A stretch of DNA of 64,000 bases from NCBI GenBank assembly GCA_963576725.1, contig OY755240.1:15182378-15246377 (forward strand). The letters run 5' to 3'. The translations under genes and the position numbers were made by a program. Shown piece after piece: positions 35,890 through 46,166 of this stretch. The DNA comes from Azorinus chamasolen. Lineage: Eukaryota > Mollusca > Bivalvia > Cardiida > Solecurtidae. The notes below the pieces were generated by a model. That model ran no database searches, was not told the origin of the DNA, and worked only from the letters and a program-made list of their open reading frames with translations. Numbering within the stretch: the first letter of the stretch is position 1; the number at the start of each line of letters is the position of its first letter.

Positions 35890-37599
35890 ATTAAATATCT
35901 AACACAAAAATCTAAAACAAGAACGCCTTGCGCATTGCATTGAGCATAACAGACTGCCAGGAACTCCCAGTATCCCGCGATGGTCAGTGGTCAGAGGTTG
36001 CATGGTCTGGTGAACATGAGGCACGCTGGTTGCTCGCATTTAAATACAATTAAGAAACTTAATTCCACGTATACTGCAGTGTATGGGCATCTTTTGTCGG
36101 TTATCTGCCCCTCTCCAACCAGGTGGCGCTGCCACCGAGTAGGTCCTTTGTTACACTTTTGTTATCCATTATTGATTGTTTTTGCACTGATTACACAGAC
36201 GTTCTTTAACATCGAGAATAACGAATGATGTGCAAATATATTGTTTGCATTTTCAAGTTTTATATTTCTTTATTTTGCACGTTTTTGTCTTGTTTTTATG
36301 CCCCCCAAAAAGTATTGTGGTTTGCATCTGAAGATACTCGTATTAGGTTTTACTCGCTATTTGCTGCGTATCATTACATAATATATCAAAATGTTACAAA
36401 GGACGTGAAGATCCTACAGAAACAATCAGACAAAGTCTCTAGCATCCTAATAACAAGAGATGGGCTCCCAGACATTGGTAAGCTTTGTTACTTGAAATAA
36501 TGAGCTGGTAATCTACTGAAATCATGAGTTAAATTCACACCTTGTTCCTTGGATGAGTTCGATTTTCAGAGCAATTTATCACGGGGAACCACTTTTTCCT
36601 CTGATAATGTTGCTATGTGAGATATACGTGCGCTTGCTCACTAAAGTTGTTTAATTGTTCTCATATGTACATTGCCATGGCAAACAGGATGGAATCTGTA
36701 AAACACAAGCAAACAGAACAGACCTTGATAAAAAAGGTCTATACGAACCATCAGGTCTGGTTGTGCTATGTTTGCAAAGGTATCAACTGCAGAAAAAAAT
36801 AAATGAAGGAATACAGAGATCTATTAGAACAGGCGGTTTCTTAATGCAGGATGAATGTAATGCAGTAAGCTCCTCCTAGAGGAGCGTTGTGCATAACTGT
36901 CATCCCACATTAAGCTACTAACCGTTTTTAAAACCCGTAAATTGTAATTGTCACTGTAAACAGGTGTCGGTTGCTGTACAAGGTTAAAATACTACGGTAG
37001 GGAAGGTCATCGGTGTATTGTAAATACCTTGTGAAACGTGTTTTTGTTTGCAGTGGTTTGGAATCCATGGATTGAAAAGGCCAAATCTATGGGAGATTTC
37101 GGGGATGACGAATACAAACAAATGGTGCGTGTTGAGGCAGGGGCAGTGTCAGTGCCATGTTCTGTCAGTCCAGGCTTGAGCAAGAGCTCTCAAACCATTG
37201 TTGTCACCAAAGCAAAAGCCAGCGTGTGATGTATCTACACATATGTAATTAACGTATTGGATGTAATATATAAATTTGAGACACTTGGAATGCAGATTAA
37301 ATACCATGTAAACTGGTGTAATATTAGGATCCATAAAACTAAAGCAACATTTCAATTGAACATTTTACCCTTTACTCCATTATTTTGTTTTTCTTCGCAT
37401 CTGCAAACAGTAGACACAGATCAGATGGATCCTGTAGGAGACATCTAATGTAGGTCTACTCTGTTTCCTTATGCATTTTAACTGTTTCTGCAATGGCTGA
37501 ATTTCTAAACACTTTTATTAAAAATAATCTAATAGATAACCATGCTGTCATTATCTGTTACAAAGGTATTCAGTGAATAAAGGTTTATCAGACCAAAGG

Positions 37600-38285
37600 T
37601 TTATCAGTCCGTCTGTCTGTTCTTCTGTCTTTTCCTTGTCCGCTCTTTAACTCAAACAAAAGCAATCCAATCCTTGTCAAATTTTGTCAGCATATAAATA
37701 TTTATAATATCTCGGTAAAGTTCGATGAGCAGCAAGATTCCCAGAATTACCTCCCCTTACTGTATGAATCTCCATTAATATTTGCTTGTCCGCTCTGTAA
37801 CTCAAACCAATGTAATCCGATCATTTTATAAATTTGTCAGCAAGTATATTAACATAATGTCTCAGTAAAGTCTGATAACCAGTAAAATTTCCCTAAACAC
37901 TCAATAATTATCTCCCCTTACTTTATGAATTCCCATGAATTTTTGCTTTCCGCTCTCTTACTCAAACAAGTATAATCCAATCCTTTTCAAATTTGATCAG
38001 CATGAATATTACCATAATATCTCAAGTCTAGTTTGATAGCCAGCAAGATTGTCTCTGATGTGTACTCAAGAATTAGCTCTCCTTAGATTTAGGTAAACCT
38101 TTGCATGTCCGCTCTCTAACTCAAACAATCGTAATCCAATCCTTTTCGAATTTGGTCAGCATTTATATTACCATATTGTCTCAGTCAAGTTCGATAAATA
38201 GCAATATTCCCATTGACAGTCCGCACTTATCCCTCCTTACTGTTGTCATCTGATGTGGAGTAATGGCCGTTCATCTTCAGGAAAT
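37600..38285. repeat. Tandem array, about four units of 150-160 bp (copy B)
   Basis: The marker TCCGCTCT occurs at 37,639, 37,789, 37,949 and 38,108, each followed by taactcaaac..aatcca and later ctcagtaaagt. Copy A has a single truncated unit at about 7,870-7,905 joined directly to the same right flank (acattttggcac). Either copy B expanded or copy A collapsed. Confidence 0.8.
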
Positions 38286-40163
38286 TTGACGGGCGTATAT
38301 TGTTACATTTTGGCACTGTTGTGTTTATTTATGAGTCCATGCTTATGACTTCATAATTATGTGCATGACATACTGTTACCAAATGCAAATGATGCATTGT
38401 TTGTTAAATACTGCTACCAATAGCTAAACTCTGAACTGAAATGTATATACTAATGTTTTACTGCAATTTAAAGAATGAATATGTTGTTTGATTTGGAGGT
38501 TATGTATTGCTTAATACAGGATTATATTGTACTTGCAACATACTATATTTATGTATTTAAAACTATGTAGTGCAACTATTTTCTGCTACTAATTCATCTT
38601 AGAAGTGTTATATATTAAGTGCAGAATGTTTGACAATATACAATAAAAACGTGTGATAATGGTCTGCAGATAAAACATTATAGGCAAAGTCTTTACGTTA
38701 ATAACATTCGAATATAATTTACTCATAACATACGGCGATCCCGTACATGAGACAGATATGTAGACCCATACCAGAAAGCATAAAGAAGACCCTTCTGGTC
38801 TCGATTTACACTGTTATACCAATCAATGCTCCAAATCTTTCATCGAATATATGATTTTGCAGAGACCCCGTCACAGGTAATATGGAATGGTTTCAAAATT
38901 TAATTTTGACGAGTTAGTCTTACAGTTCATGGGATTTGAGGGAGTTTAAGTTTAATTTAAAAAAAACCCAATCTGCACTGCATGTGAAATTGTGGTGTGT
39001 CGTTTTGCTAATCATTTTGATCGAGGCGCGGTACTAGATACATATGTAGTAATATATTTTTGAACATACCATACATTAATTTACAATTATTTGTAACATT
39101 CCGTACATGATGAATATATTCCAAAACATTTTATATTTAGTAACATATATATGTATTACATGTTTATAATACTGTGAAATAAATATGTAAACCAATGTTG
39201 TTATGTAGCTTATGAGTTTTTTGTTGCAATGATAAGCATAATATTAAACCGATTCGTGTTTATAGTTTGATCTTTTTGTGAGGACTGGATGGCAATCTTT
39301 TGTTTGCCATGGATATACTATTCTCTGACCCGTATGCCGTCCCTGTGAATAAGGACGTATATTAATCTGTAGACGTCTGACAACAAGTGATACTTCAAAG
39401 TAGTCATTGACCAAAATGCCTTGTATGAGTTAACTGATCAGGATCTACAAGGCATTCCCGTATCCCTATTCTATAAATGATCAACATAAATTTAATATCC
39501 GTTTGCACTTGTATGTGCTAATCAATATTACTCAGGGAATATTTATTAAGTAATAACGTCATCATGAATATTGATTAGATGATTTGTATAATGGCACGTG
39601 CACAGAGGATATGTTGGCCCTGACAGAGACTAGAATCAGTTCTATATTATATCAAAAGGAATTCCGAGCTGACCCAGATCTGACTGCTCGTAAAGGAGAC
39701 GTATGATTTGGGTCTGCTCTATTTGCAAATACATAGAAAGGCGTATAGAGTTCATAACAATTTCCTTGCGCTGAATCAAGCGTTCATGTCATTTGCAGAC
39801 AGGGTAGATGCAGATCAGAAGGCTCATGGAGTTATAATTAAAAGTCACCAACTTTCATTTATTTAACCCTATTGGAATCATATTATTTGTCTGTCAACAC
39901 ATTAAATGTGGCGTGATAACTCAAATAGTACTTCACATATTAGTTTCATATTAAGGGCATATATGATTAGTATCATCAGTGGGTTAGTGTTTGGTCTGAA
40001 TCAGATCAATATGTCTAGAGTTATATGCCCTTGATTCATAAAAAAATGCCATCACATTTAGTTTACAAATTTGATGTGACGTGATAACTCAAACAGTACT
40101 TCACATATTTGGTTCATATTAAGGGCATATTTTTAGTATTTTGAGAGGGAGACATCTATAGTT

Positions 40164-40245
40164 TTTAGGTTGAATGAGATCACCATTTAAAGCGCTATAT
40201 AAATGTGGTATAATAATAATAATATAATAATAATAATAATAATAG
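40164..40245 (+). repeat. LINE/SINE-type 3' tail with (TAA)n
   Basis: The string gagatcaccatttaaagcg, followed by ctatataaatgtgg and (TAA)n, is the conserved 3' tail seen on many CR1/L2-type LINEs and the SINEs that use them. Only the tail is present; the Penelope element sits immediately after the (TAA)n. Confidence 0.6.
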
Positions 40246-42778
40246 ATGGAAAAGTAGTAAAGTCAAGCAGGCAAAGCCACATGCAATATGCAACCACCAC
40301 CAAAACACCGATAGACAGCATGACACACACACACACACAACCACACACCCAAACGCACACACACACACGAAATGAACACAGAAAACACCAAAAGACACAC
40401 AAGAAACAGGGACAAACGTTCCACAACATGAACAAATCACAAGCACAAAGACGCAAGGCAAACAAAAGGAAGGGTGACAAAGAGAGTACCGCCTTGGCAC
40501 GGTCAGCAGCAAAAACACCACTGGGGGTTTAAACCGGTTTACGGACGTCCTAACCTCACACTTCTCTCAAAGTCACCCTAGCTTTACAAATATTGTAAAT
40601 AAAGGTATCCCCGCTGGACTTACCCACAACATAGACGACGGTGAACACAGGACAACATGTAAAACATAGCATAATAACTGTGACAATCCGTCAAATATGT
40701 ACTCAATGACTTTACTGAAGTCAGAGCACCTGCAGGTAAGCCGTTAAGGGCACGACAGGGAAAAAGTAATACATGAGTCTGGTAAGCTCCTCCTGTATCC
40801 AAGTTTAAGAGTATACCATCATAGAGTACTACCCTCGGCCTGTCATCGCGCAAGCAAAGAGGGAAGCGTAGCTACCGACTGTAAAAGGGTCGATAACCAA
40901 ACATGCAGTGTGTTGCAATGTAATAGGATCATAACCTTTCTTTTTAAATGTTTTAATGCGTTTTATAAACAAATCATGAAAATGGATATGACCCCGAATT
41001 TTCCTAAGTTTGTAGATAACATCCCCATAAAATTCTGGTTGAGAAATGCCTTGTCGCAGTAACGTCCGTAGATTGCAATTATATTTACTAATGAGAGGTA
41101 AATTTCGATAATAAAATTTAGAAAAGGTTTTCCTAAGTTTGTGATATCTGTAACCTTGCTTAAGAAGTTTATCAGTTATAACTAAATTACGTCTGTTAAA
41201 ATCTTCAAGCAAAGAACAGGCTCGGGCAAACCTAATAAGTTGAGAAATATAAACCCCATAAGATGTAGAACGTGGCACATCCCCATCTAGAAAAGGATAA
41301 TTAACAATTTTAAAATTAAAATCTTCTCTTTTATCGTATACTTTGGACGAAACTTTATCATTTGTAATTGAAAGATTCAAATCTAAAAATGAAGCATTAA
41401 TGTCAGATTGATTAGCTTTGTTTAAAGACAGTTCTTTTGGGTAGATTGAAGAAACCATAGTATCAAAATAAGGATTATTTAAATTCAAAATATCGTCTAA
41501 ATACCTTGAAGTTTTATTAAAAGCATTAACAATATCGGTCTGTGTATCAGGTTTTAAGCTAAGCATAAAATCCCTCTCGTAGCAATACAAAAACAAATCT
41601 GCAACAAGAGGGGCACAATTTGTACCCATGGGTATACCAACAACTTGACGATATATGGTATCCCCATAACGCACAAATATATTATCTAAAAGAAAGGTAA
41701 GAGATATACAAACATCAAGGCAAGTCCACATTGTGTAATGTTCAACTTCTGAATTCGAAAAGAATGAACGTTGAACATTACAAGCAATGAACATTTTGTT
41801 TTCTCTGGCAAAGGTTTTTTCTATTAATTTAATAAGTTTATCCTTTATAAGATGGTGAGGTAGAGTAGTATAGAGTGTAGAGAAATCATAAGAGCTCAGT
41901 AAAGAAATGTTATACTGTTCATTTTCAAGTTTTGTTAAAACATCATTTGAATTTTTTATGGACCAAAAAACATTAATACCAGAATTTTCATATATTTTAT
42001 CACAATAGCGTTTAACATGTTCTTTGATCGTAGTAAGACAGGACGTCAAAAGTATAGATAATTTAGTAGTGGTACAACAGCTAGAGTTGGCAATAAAACG
42101 CGACTTATAAGGGTGTTTATGTAGTTTCGGAATCCAGTACAAAGTAGAAAGTTTATGTTGTTTTATGTTAGGACCAGACTTAAAATTATTGCACATTTTT
42201 ACATGTTCCGAGACTATATCTTTTTCAGGTGTTTGAACTGTTATATAAGTTTTTGAATCAGTTAGCTCCTTCTTTAAAACATCAACATAATACAATCTTC
42301 AAATAATGATTACATTGTTTGATGCCTTGTCAGCAGGAACAAGAACATAATCTGAATGAAAATTAGAAATGTTTTTCTTCAAGTAGCGAAATGTAACTCT
42401 AGGTCGAGGTGGTAAAAGATGGTAATTTGATTTGTAAAAAGTTATTCGCGTATCAATAATATCGAAAATACATTTCTTCCAATCCGAAAGGGCATTAACA
42501 TCAGCATGTTCTCGTCGACACCATTTGATGCAGAATTCTTGAATAGCTTCCGCAATATGAGTTCGACAAGCGTCAAAATCAATAAGGGAAGGTAATCTAT
42601 ATTTAGGTCCTTTAGTTAGGAGGGTCCTGAGACGTTTATCCTTAATGATATCAAAATTACCAGTAATGACATGACCAACTGGTTTATAGCAAAAGCTAGA
42701 AATGCTACAATCTCAAGAAACAGGGGTATTAACATCAATATTTAAGTCAGAGACAATTTTATTGTAGTTAGAGTCTCG
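40246..42778 (-). mobile_element. Penelope-like retroelement, 5'-truncated, with 3' tail
   Basis: The element runs on the minus strand from the junction with unique DNA at about 42,778 (copy A flank resumes at about 10,595) to its 3' end at 40,246, shown by the ending cttttccat shared with the tails at 22,717 and 54,141. It holds the RT reading frame and about 580 bp of 3' tail with a GT/CA microsatellite. The 3' end abuts a (TAA)n run that terminates a separate LINE/SINE-type tail (40,164-40,245). No GIY-YIG endonuclease motif was seen after the RT, so it may belong to an endonuclease-lacking group or have lost that part. Confidence 0.8.
40829..42778 (-). pseudogene. Penelope-like reverse transcriptase with two in-frame UGA codons
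   Basis: The reading frame is continuous from about 42,778 to the stop at 40,829, apart from TGA at 42,713-42,715 and TGA at 42,299-42,301. The N-terminal part carries the VLVPADKASNN block typical of Penelope-like RTs. After the second TGA come PKLHKHPYKSRFI, motif A (SSYDFSTLYTTL), motif B (GIPMGTNCAPLVADLFL) and motif C (RYLDD), all intact. The frame ends VGSYASLFACAMTGRG, which is also the first coding sequence present in the truncated copy at 22,079. One of the TGAs probably replaces a Trp or Arg codon. The copy is probably dead but recent, since no frameshift was found. Confidence 0.78.
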
Positions 42779-44000
42779 TGCGTGATAAGCTTAATCTAAC
42801 TTTATTTAAATTCGCAGTTTTAATTCAACGGTCGATAGCATCTTGCATAACGACGACTTACAGCTTATTTGATATTGAATAAATAGAGTTGCTAAAGAAA
42901 GATCAATCAATACACATGTGGGAAACGAATGAAACGGACTGTACTAACGCCTACACTGCCATGAAGACGGGTATGTGATGTCCTATGCAACCAGATTGGA
43001 TCCTGATAAGACAACGCGTGAGCCGGCACAGGAAACCTTGCACTGAAGTCACCTTCACCTCAAACCCTATGCAATCACTTCATAAATGTTCATTGACTGC
43101 GTTTTGCTATAGGAATGACTGTGGCACTCACTATAGAATCAGGTCCATTAATAACGTACACTAACAGAATCATACAGAAATGATCTGGTCCAGATATGGT
43201 TTCGTTGGAAAAGGGGTTATAAATATGTCTGTTTGGTTAAATATTACAAAACCATGACAGATTGAAGCGCACCGCTGGCACCGTAACATTCTGTTGTTGG
43301 AATACAGGTTTCAACTTTATGCGAAGTAAAGCAGTTGGTGTGTGGTGGTTTGGTTGGAGCAGAACGATCTTATAAGCGAAGGCGGATAGGTCAAACATGG
43401 GAAAATTGGTAAACTGAAACGTCGTCGACAGATGTTTTCTAATTCCGAACAGAAAAATCATTGATACATCCCAAATTTCACGTAAAAATATGCTATCACT
43501 TCGTGAATATGGCCAGGTTTAGATAAGGCATGACTCATAGATGTCATTAACACATATTCCTTGTCTGCAAATATCAATCAAGTGACAAGCTTAATCTAAC
43601 TTTAATTAAATTCGCAGTTATCATTCAACATATAGCATCTTGCATAACGTCGAGTTGCTGAAGAGAGACCAATCAGAACACGAGGGAAACGAAAGGAAAA
43701 GAATGAACTAACCCCTATACTGCCATTAAGACGGATACGTGATATCCTATGCAAATAGATTAAATGGATCCAGATGAGACGCCGCGTGAGTCGGCGTGTT
43801 TCTAATTTCGAACAGAAAATGCATTGATGCATCCCAAATTTCACGGAAAGATATGCTAGCACTTTATAAGGGTTCATTCCTTGCATTTGTAAATGTTGTA
43901 GAACCGTCAACAAGTTGTCGGATTAGGGCGATATTAATTCACCATTAGCACAGCACCATTTCATGCAAATGAAAATGTCTAAAAATATTAACTTGGCATA
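42779..44000. repeat. Local extra duplication inside copy B
   Basis: The segment 42,779-43,506 matches 10,595-11,490 of copy A with a deletion. Then 43,507-43,800 matches 10,505-10,800 again ('atggccaggtttagataagg', 'gcttaatctaactttaatta'), followed by 11,413 onwards. Copy B therefore carries the 10.5-10.8 kb stretch twice, with a jump back at 43,507. Confidence 0.6.
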
Positions 44001-46166
44001 AATACCGTATGTAGTAGAATAATCTACGCAAATCTAGGCAGAATGGTGGACAGACAGACGAATAACCCTATTCCAACACTCTCTGTTTCTCCTATTGTGG
44101 GGATATGCAATGATGAATAATAAATTTCTCTACAATGAATATTGCCACCTCATGAAATGCTAAATATACCCTTAGTCTCACATTAGGTTTTGTTATGCTC
44201 TTCAAACAGACTATAAATAATGCATTAATGCATGTATGTGAGGATGCTGATTATGATATTGATTACTTAATTGCCCACCTTAACTCTTTTGTCGTCAACG
44301 TATTTTCTTCTTCCAAACCTGCCGTTTGCTTTCAGCGTCAGATTGGAGTTTTCTTCACTGTTTTCTCTAAAACGTAACGGTGTGCCAAACAATTTGGATC
44401 CTGCTATGGAATTACTCGGCGTCTATTCTGGTTGTAGTCTGTTTCCAAATAACACATTCGCTCATTGCTGCAGGCCCCGCGAGTGGCCTTCCGTCTACTT
44501 TAACTGCATTCCCTCCTACTGACGCCGTCTGTAAACGGCATGTTTTGAAACCATTGCGATAAATACAGCATTTGCTCCTTAAAAGTAAATGCTCTATTTA
44601 TCACAATAGTTTATAATGAAAGCATTTCTAAAAACTTCCTTTTTCTAGTAAATGCTTATTTATGGTAGATTTATTCAACGAAATTTGATAAAGAAATAAC
44701 ATTGGAAGGAAAGAATTAAGCGGATTGAGATAAATGTCGTCTGCAAATGTATTGTTTTATGCTTCAACTCTTAACGAAGAGTAGTGATTTTATTATTTGG
44801 TAAAACACGATTTAACATCGAATAGTTTGAATCTCAACCAAATATCGAATATTTTGGTATCCAAATGGACCAATGCCGTTTGTTAGAGCCCAGTGTGTGT
44901 AATCCTAACATAGCACATTTGCACTATTGTGCTATCATTTTGTGTCCTCTACAATATGCGCCATTTTATTTTCAAAAACATCCACAATAACAAACAGTAT
45001 AATTCTTCATGAGACGTTGAGTTACTTTGGGTATCATCTTGATCGAAACTCATGAGTAATCACAGGTGTGATACTGACAGTGACAGAGTTAAGGCGATAG
45101 GTGAAGCCATAAATACCTAAAGTATTCTATGTAAATGTCAGTCGATGTAATGTTATACATATCTCTTTCAGCGTAGGTTAAATCGCCAACTATCATACAT
45201 TCACAAATTTATAAACAATGTCGTCTAGTCGTCTGTTCTATTTTAGTGTCCTTAACCCTTTCCTTCATATAAACACCATTTCGGCTTCCGCAAACAGAGT
45301 AGACCCAAATCAGACGGTTCCTATAGGTGTCGTCCGATCAGGGACTGCTCTGTTTGCTACTGGAATTTGAAAGATTTGTATATTAGCTGTCTAAAATGGC
45401 TATAATGCTCCACCTTCCATATTTCATTATATAACTAGTTTGTCCATAAATTTCTAGTAGGTATTTGGAATAAACATAGAACAGGGGAAGGGATAACCAT
45501 TTACATGAATAACACACCTTATGACGCATTTCCTATAAGAGCCGTCAGGGAGGGGCATTTCTGTTTGCTCAAGGGATTATATAGATATAATTCTACAGAA
45601 TCCTACATCGCCAATATTTGCCGTGTTCATATTAATGCCATGTACCCAATTCAGCTAATTGTGTATATGAATATTTATTAGATAAATATTTAATCGTACG
45701 ATATGCAAACATTGTAGATACAGACTTGTGATCTATGCTGCTTGCCACATCAACTGGGTTTTAATCATCATTTATTTAGTAAAGATATAGATTCGGAATG
45801 TTACATTTTTGAGAGAGTCACTCAATCTATGTCGTAATATGAACGCTTTTTGACGGACCAATAATATTTTTTTAAACCATTGCCCTATTTATCACATGTT
45901 TAAAGGATTAAACAATTATAGAAAGTGCCGTATTTTCCATTAAAGGCCCCTAAATAGTCCCATGCACTGGGTTTACACTGCTTGAAATGACAGCTCATAC
46001 GTGCTTTGCATTCAGTGGGGTAACGAGTTAATATACATAGGGTTGGCTCATTTATAACGCAGGTCACAACTGGGCACCAGTATAGAAGGTAGTCAGAATA
46101 ATGATAAATACACAAACAAACACCTTCAATGTATTGTATTCCGAGTAATGAAAGGATGTGTTTCTC

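Larger units (their letters stand above)
32047..36069 (-). mobile_element. DIRS-like (Ngaro-like order) tyrosine-recombinase retrotransposon
   Basis: This is an insertion of about 4,023 bp in copy B; copy A has the empty site at 6,371. On the minus strand the order is gag-like ORF, RT-RNase H, tyrosine recombinase, with no methyltransferase-like domain; this order fits Ngaro-type elements within the DIRS order. The trinucleotide TAT flanks both ends (32,044-32,046 and 36,070-36,072), which fits recombinase-mediated integration at a short shared core rather than a staggered-cut duplication. A short inverted match (GGGATACTG, with similar flanks) lies near both ends, at 32,069-32,083 and 35,963-35,979. 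Two 28-bp direct repeats (about 32,165-32,192 and 32,196-32,223) start with TTGCGCAT, which recurs near 35,928. All three ORFs are long and open, so the copy looks young. Confidence 0.85.
25656..37229 (+). pseudogene. Glucose-6-phosphate 1-epimerase copy B, disrupted
   Basis: Seven exons are homologous to copy A: 25,656-25,735 (FGPWSLGPQHGFARIKRW, the substrate-binding block), 27,523-27,596, 29,221-29,291, 30,996-31,098, 31,954-32,015, 36,380-36,477 and 37,054-37,229. Three lesions are visible. The fourth exon lost one T (TTTT to TTT near 31,010), giving a stop about 9 codons in and removing the catalytic His. The acceptor before 36,380 reads CAT instead of CAG. A 4-kb retroelement lies in the intron between the fifth and sixth of the exons after 27,523. 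Missense changes include Thr to Arg at the end of exon 29,221-29,291 and Cys to Arg next to the catalytic Glu. No 5' exons were found upstream of 25,656, so the duplicate may also lack its start. An assembly error could mimic the single-base loss but not the acceptor change as well. Confidence 0.82.

Noticed and set aside
40620..40853. ORF beginning MRDDRPRVVLYDG (also 22,102-22,335)
   Set aside because: It lies past the RT stop in the Penelope tail, is kept only because the copies are young, and is absent or broken in the older tails.
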